Positions 12,901-26,284 of a stretch of DNA of 64,000 bases are shown here, in pieces; positions within the stretch are counted from its first letter, which is position 1; each line of letters starts with the position of its first letter. The position numbers were made by a program, and so were the translations under genes. The stretch is from Pelecanus crispus (taxonomy: Eukaryota; Chordata; Aves; Pelecaniformes; Pelecanidae): assembly GCF_030463565.1 (NCBI RefSeq), contig NC_134655.1, forward strand, positions 6,522,372-6,586,371. The letters are read 5' to 3'. Below the pieces are notes generated by a model, which searched no databases, was not told where the DNA came from, and worked only from the letters and a program-made list of their open reading frames with translations.

Positions 12901-15109
12901 GGTTACAGGGAGCCAATTAATTAATTAGTATTGCAGGTCGGAGGAAGACACTATCCTTTTAGGTGTTTCTCCACATACCCGACAGTACGTACTGCATTCT
13001 TGTAAGAGCAGAAAGCGCAAAAAGCTTTCTCATTGGCTTTTTTTAACACTAGATGTGTAATATTCTAATTGTGTTAGAGCGCTGAATGCCATCAAAAAGC
13101 AACAACTTTGTTTTCACTGTAGCAAAATACTGCATAACTACCCCTGCTGTCGATTTACTTTTAGTCCTCTACCTGTGTGAGGCTTTTGATACACTGTTCT
13201 AGTTATGTGTAATTAATGTTTCATAAATATTCCAAATCTCTGAACTGTGTTTTTCAGTGCTTTGCAGAAACATGTTTTATGTGTATTCGTGAAATCGCTG
13301 AACAAAAAGCTCACAAAGCAGAAATGACAATTTATAGGCCCTTTAATTTTTAGTTGTGGTCTTCCCTTACAGAAGAGTTTCAGAGCTTTTTTCTTTTTAC
13401 AAAAGATCTTTATTATTTTTTTTTCTAATTTTTGCTGCATGAAGGAGCCCAGAAAAGCTGTTCTTTTTTTCCAGTATAAAGTTGTCTTATTCTCTGGTTC
13501 TTTTCACTCTGCTGCTTAATTTCACGTCCTTTCTTCTCTGGCTTTGCTGGAGTACCAGAGAAGCTAACTAGAGTGGAAATCGTGGCCCCAACAAGATCAG
13601 CAACTGGTTTGCCACTGACTTCAGTGGAACCAGCGCTTCTCACTGGGTGCTTTTCCAAGCTTAACTGAGAGGGTGGTGAGTGGCAAGCATGTAGCAAGGA
13701 GCAGCTCTATCCTAAGAGAATGTATTTGTTTCTGAAAAACAGACCAAAATAGGTAATGGACAGAGCCTTTGCTGAGGCATCTTTTCAAAAATGAGCCCCC
13801 TCCCCAGGTAATTAAGTGTTAGTCTTTGGAAACCATAAGCCTATACAAAATAATAGCATATGAAGGAACAAGCAGTCACTAGTATCCATACTTTGAAGCA
13901 AAACCAAACTGAAAGCCTTTTTAAAAAAGGATCTTTGGGTAGAAGATAAAATAATCTTTTCCCAGGGGTAGAGGAGAGGTTAAGTAGCCTCTCTTTAACA
14001 GGAACTGAGAGAAAAGAGGCTCATAGGATTAGGATCTCAGGTGGAAAAAAGTCTGTGAGAGCTCATGAATCAAACTTGTAGGTGTATAATGTGATTTTTA
14101 GAATATCAAACAGAAAGCAGGATGGTTTCATCACAGCTAATTTATATTCTAATCAAATTATTCTATCACTGAATTTGAAATATTAGTCATAGAAGCAAGA
14201 TAGCATGCAATGAAGTCACAGTGCAATTTCTTCCTTAAAGCCTGAGTGCTCTTTTTATATTGGTCACCTGCAAAACACCAATTTATTTCAATTATCTGCC
14301 ATAAATAATGCATTACTACTGAGTAAAAGACTATGTGCATTTTAATCAACTCTTCCAGCGATTGTATCCTTTTCTTTGAATGTTGAGGCAGGGAGTGTTA
14401 GACACTTGATGGTGGAGTGACAGAGACATGACAGGCCTCTGCTCATGACTTTTCTCTTACTTTTTGCTATACAGAGCCAGATCTAAATTGTTTTTTTAAT
14501 CATTTGTTTCTAATGAGAAATTGCAAGAAGGAAGAAATCGGGTGGCTGGCAAGAAGGTAGCAGCTCAGCCCTGGCTGCTCTCAGGTGCACCTTCGCAACT
14601 AACAGAAACCCCCATGCTCACCAAATGCTGTCTGCGTGGGCACAAAGCCCCCGTACGTATCCACTCAGCAATACCGACACATCCAAGTTGCCCTGCCACC
14701 CCCGGGCTTCCTCCAGCTCGCCCACCGTCCTCACCCGGCCAAGGCCCTAGGGCACAGCCCAGCTCCCCAAACACCTGATCCTCTTTTAGCTCCCCGGGGA
14801 AGGGGTTCCCAGCTAAGAAGCCTGGCTCGTTTCGAGGCTCTCCTGTCAGTCTTTCCCAAGCAACCAACTTACCTTTTTATTCTTTATGCGCAGGTAGCCT
14901 TTGATTATCTCTCTCATTTAAATATGGTTTCAGTACGATGGAGTCTAGCCGATGAGTTATTTGTGGCAGAGGCCTTGTGTCTGCTGTGCTGAATTACACT
15001 GCTGAAAATGTTTAGCGCAGCTTCGCCAGACTGGTGGGAGTCTGCAATGGGTTGAGACGTATCAGTGTCTACATCTGACTGTTTTCATTTGTTGAGGAGA
15101 CATGGTGGA

Positions 15110-15196
15110 CAAAATGTATGCGTGAAGAATATGTATACAAATAATATATACCTATAGATGCATATATAACTATGTCTATATACATATATATATGTG
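15110..15196. repeat. Imperfect TA-rich microsatellite
   Basis: A tract of atata/tatat with tgta interruptions lies in the large TENM1 intron. Confidence 0.7.
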
Positions 15197-17611
15197 GTTT
15201 CTACTTATACTGCAGAGCTGCCTTAAGTAATTGGGTAGTGAAAGCTGGTCCCTGAAAAAAGAAAATCCAAGCCCCAAGAAGGTCTGCTGGGAAAGGAATG
15301 TGGATGTTGATGGGAACATGCAGAGGCAGGCCGAGGAGACAATGCCCCTCCTTTTCTTCTAATCCAGTTGTTTATCCACATCCACTAATAACAAGGCCTG
15401 CCTGTGATTTAAGAAATATGTGCTTTGGTGGACGCAACTCCTACATTAGCCATATTTTTTTAAGATTGTCAGGGCTGGTACTGCATGTATGTTGCTCTCC
15501 TCTCACCAGCCAAACCTTCACGCATCTGTGGGGTGAAGGACCTCCCACAGATGCAACAGATTTTGTGTGTTACAAAGTGAATAACAATAATAACCAAGCT
15601 TTATGTGGAGCTGTCTTTCCTGCCTCTATTCCAAGCCTTTCATATTGCCCAGAGTATTCTGATCTGGGCATTTGGAAGTGTTGCACAGCATTAGGGGGAG
15701 GGAGACCAAATGGGCTGGCAACAGTCTGGAGTTGGAGTACAGGGCAGGTTTGAGGCAGCAGTCACCAGAGGTGGTGGTGTCCTTCCTGCAGAGATGTTGC
15801 ACGCTGCCAGGATAGAAATTATTGCATTGATTAGGTCAGAGGAAGATTGTCCTACATCTTAGAGGAGTGAGGACTGGTCTTTGGACTCCTGGTCTGCCTT
15901 CACGACAGCACAGATCAGGAGAAAGCATACAGAAATAAAGGCGTAAAACCAGTGTAAGTGAAAAAAAGCGATATAGGCATTTAATTCTGTTGTCAGGTCA
16001 TTGAAATTTTACATAGCTGCTGCATTGGAAAGCTGTAAAAGAAAATGTGGGCATGGTTGTATGACTGAAAGCATTGCACCGCAATAACAGGCAGAAGTCG
16101 GGGGTCAAAAAAGCCAGCACAGTGATGCTTCTGGCCTGCAATTTGCTCCAGGTGCTAAGGGGAACCTGAAAGTCTGCAAATCCTGTCAAAACACCACTGT
16201 AGTAATAACAGCTTACAAAGGGAAGGACTTTGAAGTATGTCAGCACAAGGGAACTCCAGAGGGTGTTGTGCCCTTGCCGCCTGGGTACTTTGCAGGTCTC
16301 AAAGCTGGTTATAAACAAAGACTGAAAAGGTTTTAGTACCAAGAAGTGTTGCTTTGGAGGTATTAGTGATATCTCCAGTATTGTTATTAGGACTGAGTTA
16401 TGCTCACAAGCTGCTGAAGTCAAACGAAAGTAAGCTGTGACAACCACAGAAAGTAGCATGGCAGGAGCTGCAGCCTGGGCAGTGACAGCTAAGAATGCCT
16501 CATTTCCTCTCTTCATGATACCGTGTTTGCTCCAGCATCTTTTCTACCCTTGTTTCTGCCAAGCAAAAAAAAAATGAAAAGACACTGTGTCAGTGGAGGA
16601 AAAAAAAATGCAAATGTTAAGACAGCAAGTGGTTGTATCCATTTGTAGGGTGCCATACAGAGGTTACATTTACAGCTGTGCTTTATGAAGTTTAGGCCAC
16701 GGAGAGAGACGCAAACAGAATGACAGAGCGCCATTTTAGGCAGTATGTTACTCTGACAATAACATTCACATTTACAAACAAATTAGCTAAAAATGTCTGA
16801 AGGACATTCAGCTTTTACAAACTGGGCCTCGTCTCCTGCTGATAGATTCCTTTGGGACGGCTATGGCATGCAAAATGATACACTGCCTTGGAGAATAAAT
16901 TTATGAAGTTTAGCAATGTAGGTCACATTGCAGGAAAATCGTAAATGTCTGAACATCACTCAATAGCCGTTCAATCAACTGCTCAAAGCAAAATGGAAAA
17001 CTGAACAGCGTGTAGCTGTCTCTGGTGAGAACTGGGGAAAGTCATGATATGATGTAAAACCCTTTAGGTCCTCCATCCATATGTATTTCTTTTTTCTTCT
17101 ATTTTTCTTGCCAGTTCAGAGTTCTATTTCTGTGTCCATATCAATAGTGACAATAAAACCAATGTGGTTTTTGCTGTTACTACTATGAACTATAATAAGT
17201 GTGTTGGGTGGCTCATGAAGGGTATGCCAAAAATTTGGGGAAGCAGGGGAGGGCAAATGGTTGAAACTTGGTATAAGTAGCCTAGTCATAAGGAACTAAT
17301 TTCGTTGTGAAATGATTTTTGTATGCTCCCATCCAGAAGGACTGTATAATTTATGCTATTTGCTTCAGTCTTTTTGGATTTGGTCTGAAGGAATAAAGAA
17401 AAGACATTTTAAAAGGATGTTTCTAGATCTTCCACTGTCTAGAGATTTCTATTGCTTTCTAGGTCTAAAAATTGCTGAGAGCCTGAGATCCAGAGATTTA
17501 GAACTTTGCTAGAGATGTTGAGAGCCTTTGTGAAGACATCTAGTGCCTTTGTAGATCTGGGCCTTTCTAATCCAGAACTTTTTTGGAGCGGGGAAGGGGG
17601 GGCATCCATAG

Positions 17612-18154
17612 TGTTGTGGTTTAACCCGGCAGGCAGCTAAACACCACACAGCTGTTCACTCACTCTCCCCCTCCCCAGTGGGATGGGGGAGAGAATCGGA
17701 AAAAAAAAGTCAAATTCCTGGGTTGAGATAAAGACAGTTTAATAGGACAGAAAAGGAAGGGAAAATAATAATAATAATAACAACAACAACAATATACAAA
17801 ATAAGTGACGCACAATGCAATTGCTCACCACCCGCTGACCGACACCCAGCCAGTTCCCAAGCAGCGATTGCTGCCCCCCGGCCAGCTCCCCCCAGTTTCT
17901 ATACTGCCCATGATGCCGTATGGTATGGAATAGCCCTTGGGCCAGTTTGGGTCAGCTGGCCTGGCTGAGCCCCCTCCCAGCTTCTCGCTGGCAGAGCATG
18001 GGAAGCTGAAAAGTCTTTGACTAGTGTAAGCACTACCTAGCAACAACTAAAACATCCGTGTGTTATCAACGTTATTTTCATCCTAAATCCAAAACACAGC
18101 ACTATGCCTGCTACTAGGAAGAAAGTTAACTCTATCCCAGCTGAAACCAGGACA
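17612..18154 (-). mobile_element. Solo LTR of an endogenous retrovirus, TguLTR5-like
   Basis: This 543-bp element starts tgttgtggtttaaccc and ends gaaaccaggaca on the plus strand, the terminal TG...CA form of an LTR. On the minus strand it begins tgtcctggtttcagc and carries an ATTAAA-type signal (plus tttaat at 17738-17743) followed by the tttatctcaaccc block, so sense is probably minus. It resembles the TguLTR5 family of Neoaves from memory. The flanks catag (17607-17611) and cgtag (18155-18159) look like a 5-bp target duplication with one CpG-to-CpA change, as expected for ERVL-type insertion. No gag, pol or env sequence adjoins it, so it is a recombined solo LTR with no coding capacity. 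Confidence 0.85.
17766..17796. repeat. AAT/AAC microsatellite inside the LTR
   Basis: A short run of aat units passes into aac units within the solo LTR. Such runs are usual in this LTR family. Confidence 0.85.
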
Positions 18155-19059
18155 CGTAGCTTCTGGAGCATGTCTAGAGACTCACTAGATCTTTTTCCTG
18201 GGATGGTTTGGAAGCCTTGTAGAGCTTTTTCTCAGAGCCTACCTAGCACTTCTGCAGCCCTTTCTAGCTCAGCAGGTTTTTCTAGATCCAGCACCCTTAT
18301 GGGCCCTTTCTGAATACAGAACTTTCCAGGGACCCCTTCTAGGGCCTCCTGCACGTCCCTGTCCCCCACCCCTTTTTTGTTGCTGTTTTGCAAGAGGCTT
18401 TGTACAGCTTTCCTGAGCCCTTCTAGGTCTGGAGCCTTTCTATGCCTTTCTAGATCTAGAGCTCAGCTACTGGAAATCAAAACCTTTATTCAGCTGATTA
18501 GAAATTGTTGGAAACCTAATTTCAGATGGACTTTTAAAATCTTTGTCTAGAGCCTTTTTGGAAGGCAAGAAAACCGAGTGCCTCTCCTTTTACAGCCAAG
18601 TTGTATCCATCCCAAGCTTGAGATACATTATTTAGTTGAGCGGTATTTCTTGAATTTTGCTTGAAAAAAACGTTAGCCCTAAACTTTATCCTTGTAGGTT
18701 TTTCTGGCACAGTCTGATAATGCGTATCCAAATATGCATCACAGCAGTAACCGATGCCTTTAGCTGACATAAATTTAAAGCAGAGTGCCTGCTTACAGTC
18801 TCAGACTAGAATCAAACACCCTCCAGTGCGTTTTCTTGCGAATATCTAATCAACGTAAATACTCACATAGAAGGATCGCTGCATGGAATGCAGTTGTCTT
18901 GTTTGTTCTGCAAAATGCAAGGTACCTAATTTTTTTTATTAGCTTTTTGAAGTCTAACAGCAGTATGTGTTTGCTTTCAATGCAGATGATAGCTAGTTAG
19001 ATTGCATTCGTTTTGCTCAGCTGAAATATCTATTATGTAAATACTTGTGAAAAATTAGT

Positions 19060-19129
19060 TCCAGAAAGTCATGTGGTGATAACAATTAATCTTGGTACTA
19101 ATTACCCAAATGATTCTATGATTCTATAA
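19060..19129 (+). mobile_element. CR1 LINE 3' tail remnant
   Basis: The end aatgattctatgattctat is the ATTCTATG octamer repeat that closes avian CR1 elements. Only a short degenerate body is recognisable upstream. Confidence 0.6.
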
Positions 19130-19339
19130 TTTCTGTAAAAGTAAGGACTCGAGTTACTTCAGTTGCTTTTTCTGCCTAGAATTTTTTATATCCATGTGAA
19201 AAAAATATGTATAATTTAAAGATAAAAATCAAAATTTTCTATAGTTGTTTTGCTTTAACACTCTGCTACAGTTTAGTAAAGAATTAGTTCACTCTTACAA
19301 TGGATTAAGAAAAGCTATTGGTATTGAATTGTGTATCAT

Positions 19340-19395
19340 TGTAGGAATTTGCCATAGAAGATTCTTTTCCAACCTAAATGATTCTATGATTCTTA
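19340..19395 (+). mobile_element. CR1 LINE 3' tail remnant
   Basis: The string ttccaacctaaatgattcta followed by tgattct is a clear avian CR1 3' terminus in plus orientation. The element is truncated to a few tens of bases, as most avian CR1 copies are. Confidence 0.75.
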
Positions 19396-22300
19396 AGATG
19401 CCCTGCCATAAACCTGAATTGCAGAACATCTATTTTTCCCATCCTTCTTTCTTTCACTTGCAGAAATTGTGTTTGTGAGTTTAATGGTGTAACTCTTAAG
19501 GGAAAGCTTAAGTCACAGAAGTGAATTTGCATTTTCTTGTGAAAGCCATGGAGTTAGCATTTGTTCTGATCCTTGCCGGAATGTGTTTTGCAGCCCTGAT
19601 GCAGCTGTGGCTCCTGCATGCCCGACTGGCAACCTCCCGGCAGCGGCTCCTCATCCTTCACTTCCCCCGGTCTCACTTTCTGCCCAGCCCTGGCGTCAGG
19701 GGAGCGCTTCCCTGAGGAGCGGTGCTGGTGTCGGAGACAGTTTCCTGGGCACATATCTGCAGGAAGTTTTAATTTCAAGAATTTAATTTAAATTTTAATT
19801 TTGAGTTTGACTCAGGATTCAGGGCAGAGTCAGAGTATTTGGGTGATATATTCACAGCGGCTGGCGTTGGCCAAAGGCAGGGCTTTCACTTTCTTTGCTT
19901 TTTTCAGTTTTGGAAATTTCATTTCTATATATCCTCTTTTCCTCTCAGTTTTGAGGCCAGATGCTTTTATGAACCTCAGTAGTTATTGGAAGCAAAAGAC
20001 ACCATAACATAGTAGCTCCAGCCTCCACTGTTCTCAAACGGCTTTTAATTACTCTCTCAATTAAAGCTTTTCAAGATCTTCCTCCCACCTTTTCTGCATT
20101 GGCAGCACGCTGGCTTTCTGTATCCAGAGCTTCTGAGCCCAAAATGGAAAGATGAAGCCAAAACTAGTGAGAGATTTATTAAGATTTATGGAACCTTACT
20201 CTTGTGCCGCCTCATCTGACATGTGTGGGACCTGGAAGCACAAGTTAGAAAGTGAGGCAAAATGGAAACAGTCCTGTTGTTAGCTAGATTTCCACCTGGT
20301 CCCGCTCCCTCCTTTTGGCCGTGCAAATTAACTGCAACGGTATGTTTGGAGGACTTCTATTCCCACTCCAGCGCTGGAGACATGTTTGGGTTAGGTTCAA
20401 ATTCATGGTCTATTTTGGAATATTTTAATTGAAGAGTCTAAGATTCCTGCTCTCAGAGGTACCAACCTGCTCAAAATAGTTTGTTAATTCCTTCTGAGCA
20501 TTTAACAAAGTATTTCTTTCATAGCCTGTATAAATCACGGGTACCATGTTTAAACAGACTTAAAGGGCTTAGGAGGCTAAGTCTCATTTATTTTCATAGT
20601 CAATGGGCTTATGTGATTCTGGATAATATTCCCTCTATTATTAATTAAAGACAGCATGAAACCTGTCCCCATAGAAATCAACTTTTCCTATCGATTTAGT
20701 AGACCCAAGATTCCTCATACAGTCTTCGAAGTTGGGAAGCAGAAAAAAAATCATAAAAAAGAAATTATGAAACAAGAAGAGAGCTGGAAAGTGAGAGCAT
20801 AGCGAATCTTATGGCAAGCGAAGCGAGGACAAGCAGTGAAAACCGCTGGAGTGGTGCCTTGCCTTCGCGTTCCTGCGCTGGGTCCCTCATCCGCTGGAAA
20901 TCATTGACGGCAAAGGCAGGTTGGCGGGGAGACTGCCCGAGCCGTGATGCTGGAGAACTGGTGGCCTCAGACCTCTGAGCTGCATCTCTAAATGTGCCAC
21001 AGCTGCTTTCCCAGACCAGGGTAGAAAACAACGGTCATTAGGCTGCAAAACTCATTTATTTGGGTTTTTCACTGGGGAACGATGAATGCAGAGAGCGCAA
21101 CATTTGTGAAGTTTAGAGGGACTGCTACAGCTGAACTGTGTAATTCTGAATTTTATAATGTGCAGTATCAGGAGCATGAGAAACAAAGGCTCCTCCGGCG
21201 TGGGGGAAGGCTATAATCCCACCGCGGGGAAGGGTTCCCCGGTGTCAGACCGCAGGAGCTGACTTGTGTCTTGGTGTGCCATTAAGAAAGAAGCTAAGCT
21301 GCTGAGAGGAGCTGACAGTGTCAGTGTCAACAAAAGAAAGAGCCCAGAAGTGAGAGCAAACTGACAGAAACAGATGAAAAAATATCCATGGTTGTCAACT
21401 GTGAGAAAATAGAGAGAAATACATGTAGGGAGACATCCTGTAAAAAGTTCAGGGAAGCAGAACCGGTCTCCTTCAGCCTTCTAAACTACACGCTCACTCC
21501 TGATGGACCGCCTGCGTGAGTCCTTCCTCGGAGCCATTTCTCTCGCAGAAGGAAGGAGAAAGAAGGGTTGGGGTGGGAAGAAAGAAAAATGCTGTTTAGA
21601 AGGACGTTGCAGTGAGTAAAAGGGTTTGGCCTGGAAACAACAGCTGAAGTGAGTATAAATAAGAGGAGATGAAAAAGGAAGTTAGCAGCAAAAGAGAGGT
21701 ATGGAGGGTTTTACGATCAGGTCTGCAAATGCGTATCATAGAGCTGAATGAAGGCAAAGGTAGCATAAACAGAAGTACTTGAAGCTGAGCAGTACAGATA
21801 GGAAGTAATCCATCAGGACTATCAGAAAAATTTTGGCATGAATTTCATGCTACTACATGAAATGGAATCAAAGTAGACACGCAATGCATGGCAAGAAATC
21901 AAAGCGATGGTGAAGCCTTTTTAGGGATTTATGCAGCTTCTTTTAATCCATGATAAATGAAACTTATCCCAGTGAAATTTACCCCCGCAACCAAACAGTT
22001 AAGCTCTTGAAACCTGCATCTGCAGACAGGGATAAATTTTTCCCTCTTTACTTTTCTTACTTTGATATGAATGGTAGAATTTGTTTGATCTGATTTGTTT
22101 AAAATAGTACCAAAAATAACACAGCCGTAAAATGTCATGCAAAATGTGCAGGAAGTTTTAGCCATATGGTCAAAACCGAAAGTGAAACAGTATTCTTCAC
22201 AAACTGACACTTAAATGTGTGTACGTGTGCGGGTGTGTATGTTTAAGAAATATGTAAGTGCAGGCCCTCCTATCAGTGCTACTTTGCAAAAAACTCACAT

Positions 22301-25300
22301 TACTTATTTAGTTGTAAAGCTTTGCTGTGGGAAAAATACTTTAATATTTCAAAACCAGATAGGTAGGTAGATAGACGGTTATACAAGCACATGCATATTT
22401 TGCAAGAAAGAAACAAACAAAAAAAATACCCTTCGGGTCTCAGAGCTATTTAACTACCTAACTGTAGATCTCCCAGTGAAAATTCATTTAAACTGAAGCC
22501 ACCTGAGTGCACTTTGCGTTTTCCAGAACAGTTGACATGAAAAAAAGTATTAGAAAGCCAGACCAGTAGGTGTTAATTTTGCACTTCTCAAACCAGAGAT
22601 TGATTATTAGATATAGCTGGAGCCTTTATCTTGACAGTTAAATGCTGAATTCCCAGAAAAGTTGACACGTTAATACTTACATGCAAAAGGTCTCATTGCT
22701 CAAGGGTTCACTTGTTTCGGCAGTGATTTTCGTTGCATGTACTCAGCCTCCAGTGAACCAAACCAGAATTGTCACCTGAAAATTTCAGTGTGTGAAGAAT
22801 GTGAGGTACTGACTGCTACTCAACAAACCTTGTCTGTTGGTTTATAATGGAATAATTGGCAATGCCATTTCTGTACACTGCTCAAAAAAAGAACCTGTTG
22901 AATATAAGAAAAAACACTTGCAATTGGCCCAATTATGAGTTACAAGAAAAATATACATAAATGGGAGAGGACTTTTTACAGGGCTTATGAAGTAGTGCTT
23001 CAAATTAAAGATTATATTAACTGATTTAATATTCTAATCCTAGCTGAGGTTTTGTCTGGAAAAACTTTTTAATCGGCACAGTCGTATCTGATGAGAATTG
23101 CAGCGTGTCTCTGTAATATGTTTATTGGCTCTGAATGAAGTACAACTGATGGGTTGGTCACAGAAACCTGCCAGAGGGCAGCTTGCTTTAAAAGAAAAGA
23201 AACAGCCGGTGACTTTTCAAGGTAACAGTGAACCTGAGGGTGCAGTTACACTTCAGCTTAAGCTGATTTAGGTGATTAGCTTTTAGCCAGCAAACTGTCC
23301 TGAACCTGCTCTCTGTAGGAGCACAGAAACACTGGCCTCGCTGCTGCGGGCTGTGCTGGCGGAGGGGATGGGCTGGGACTGCAGCAGCCTCAGCTTACAC
23401 CAGTTGAAGATGCCTTGAAGTCTCACCCCGACAAGAACAGTGCAGATTTTTTTCTAGATCTGTGAAATTCCTCTTCAGATTAGGAATGCTCAGGGATTTG
23501 TGTGTATGTTTACTTTCAATTGGCCTATTTCACCTTTTTTTCCCCTCCAGTTGCACTAGCACAAGCTTGCAGTGAGCAGCAGCTGGTTTTTGTGCTGCAG
23601 TCTCCAGACAGGTACATGCTAGCTTTAATATTTCACCTGGGATTAAACCATTAATACATCCATGACCGCTTTAAACCCAGGAAGGAGAAGCTGTAGCCAT
23701 ACTTTCTGTGAGCTTTGCAGAGCAGAGAGCTAGGCAGAGGTTCTGGTGTAGTAACCAAAATTGTTTAGATGTTCTCAACTAAAATTTTATTTATTTTTAC
23801 CATAATACCGCTAGATTTACAGATGTGATCATTGTGAAAGCAAATGTGCTTGCAGTTAACAGCTGTTAAGGCTAAGCTTTAAGCGCATTGCTGCAAGTGA
23901 AATGGACAGTTGCATAGAAGTTTATTCTATCTCAGTAAACCAAATCAGCCTTAAATCAAGCAGAGAAAAAGTTGTTTTGGCCCAAACCAGCCCCTGTTTA
24001 TCTGCAAGAGACCAGGCATACCCACCCAGTGGGAGGAATTCAAATTATTCACTGGGCAAAGGCAGTGTGGCTGGTCCACGAAGGAACGCCAGCTATTAAC
24101 ACATGGCAGGTGCTGTGCAGAGTCATTATGGCAAAAATAGATAGTTTCGGCCCAAAGTTTTTATCACTAATAATCTAGTTACAGTGAATCAAAGATTATT
24201 TTTATAGCAGAGCAATCTGTGAAGGAGACCGTTAAAGTTGAAGGTGTCTGTTTCCCATTAAAAATAATCCATTTACTTTGATAGAGCAATCAAATGTTCT
24301 GCATTAAAGGTACATTCCAAGTATGTTTTTTTCCAAGTTTCCTGAAGATAGCCTTGTAGAGATTTTTATGCTAACTAAAGAGTTTTATTTGGTGTCCCAG
24401 TGAATTCCCAGCTGAAACATGAGCTAACAGCAGAGTGTAAACCGGCCCTAGCACAGCGGGTAGAATCTGGGCAGTCTCACACACCACAGAAATCAGCACC
24501 TTTATGGGAGGACTCTGCTTCCAACTGTTTCACCACATTTATCATCATTCGGAAGGACTCTACCACCTGGTTCAGAAGAGATCTTAAACCCAACAGCATT
24601 AGTCTTAATGCCAGTTATTACGCTGTCTAGTAAAATGGACTGGGCACAAGGAGGAATTAAATTACTCTGTGAGCCTTCATGATTGTGTGGTGCACCACAT
24701 AACCACACAGGGCGAGACACGGGAGCCGCAATGCCCTCGCTTTATTAAAACATCAATTATCAAACCAGCAATGTACTTCTGGAAATGAAATTATTCAGGA
24801 AATACTGGTGCTCGAGAAAGGGAGAGACTTGGCCTCCAGCCTGGTTCCTGAGCTGACCCCAGGCGAGCAGGTGGCTTGCGATGGCCACACACTCCACCAT
24901 ATGTTATTCCTCAGTGCTGAGCATTGTGTTAGCATCTGCAGTCTCTACACTCATAGATCTTTTAATTAGCACAGTGGAAAAATGAGCAAAACCAGCAACA
25001 GAATCAGTAAAGGAAATAATAGAAGCTTCTGTGACATATAAAGCATATAAAACCATTACGTTTTAGCCTGGTATTTATTCTCTTCTGATGATTGAAATAT
25101 TTAGTCCAGAAGAATTCCACTCAGAGAAAAGCAGCCATCTCTTCACGAAGTACAACAAGCAAAGCATCCTGAGACAGACAAAAATAGGCTGTCTTGCAGT
25201 CTTGGTGGCTCAGTTGTTCTCTGACCTTTCCACAGACAAGCTGCAGTCCAAATCCTCCACTGGCCATTAGCTGGCGAGAGGGACCAGTCTACGCGGTTGT

Positions 25301-26284
25301 TGTTTCCCAATTCAGCGATCCCACGCTGCCTATGGAGCTTTCTCAGGAGGAGGAATTTGAAGCTCTGGCCAGTACGCGCTACAATCAGCAGTTCCGTACT
25401 GGTTGTCTTTCAGGTTGACAGGCTGCCCCACTTTTAACTGGGAGCATGTTTAATTTCTCCAGATCCTGATGCAACAGGTATCAGATGAGTGAGGTCATTC
25501 TTCTAGCAGTTCCTCCAGTGTGGTTTGGAAGCTTTGCTTGGTTGGCACTCTCACCTGCATGGAAAAAGGCAAACAGCTAACCTTAAATATGAAGAATTTA
25601 CTTAATCCATGACTGAAATACTGAGTTCACAAAGCAAAATCATTATAAGTAATTGCGGCTTGGCTATTGTATCCTGTGAAGTGTGATATATTGGTGTATT
25701 ATTATGTTACAAAGAATTAACGAGCTTATATTTCTTATGGCATATAAGTCATTAATATTTCTTGTTTCGTAAATAAATTGTGGAAATGTGTCATACTCTT
25801 CTAGTATGTCATTTTCCTTTTGTACTAACAGTCAATTAAAGTGTTAGGACATTGACAACCTCTAACTGTTTTCCACTCTGCCAGTGTTGACTGCAACCTT
25901 GAAACAATAACATTCAGACCTGGAAAATTTTCTGGCTGATGTTGCGTGACATGAAATGTGTGTTTTTATTTGCATGACTGCATAGGTATAATAAAGTTCC
26001 CACCTAATGGACTCGTGCAAATACCTCTTAGAGGGTGCTAAATTACTTTTCAAATCAACTTTTGTTCCATGCTGGACCTCGACCTCAGAAAAGAGTATGC
26101 TTGTTGAAACTTCTTCTGCCAAACCCAATTAAAGGTACCTTCTAGAGAAGCAGTGCTGGGTGAATCCACCAAGTGCCTTGATGGCATGGCTGTCAGAGAT
26201 GGTCGAATGAAACTGCCTTACTGTCTTAATCATTCTTTTTTCTTTTTTTTTTTTCCCACCTTACCCTTAATTTTGTTTTTCCAG

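Larger units (their letters stand above)
17400..18475. repeat. Degenerate minisatellite rich in TCTAGA, interrupted by the LTR
   Basis: On both sides of the LTR (17400-17590 and 18155-18475) the sequence is built from variants of a unit like gagcctttctagatctgga. On the left side, starts of the unit fall about 21, 21, 21 and 16 bases apart (near 17481, 17503, 17524, 17545, 17561). Copies on the right are more scattered but keep the cctttctag and tctagatc words (for example 18430-18465). The units are diverged, so the array is old. The LTR inserted into it later. Confidence 0.7.
6817..26284 (+). other. TENM1: TENM1 intron (19.5 kb)
   Basis: This is the largest intron in the window, in phase 0, with donor gtagac and a strong acceptor that has a long pyrimidine tract (ttttgtttttccag). 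No exon was recognised inside it. It contains a poly-T run near 8655-8672, an AT-rich stretch near 15110-15196, a region open in an antisense frame at 15998-16516, a degenerate minisatellite at about 17400-18475 with an inserted solo LTR, and two CR1 tails near 19060-19395. The rest is unique-looking AT-rich intronic DNA; some may be conserved regulatory sequence, which cannot be judged without an alignment. Confidence 0.88.
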
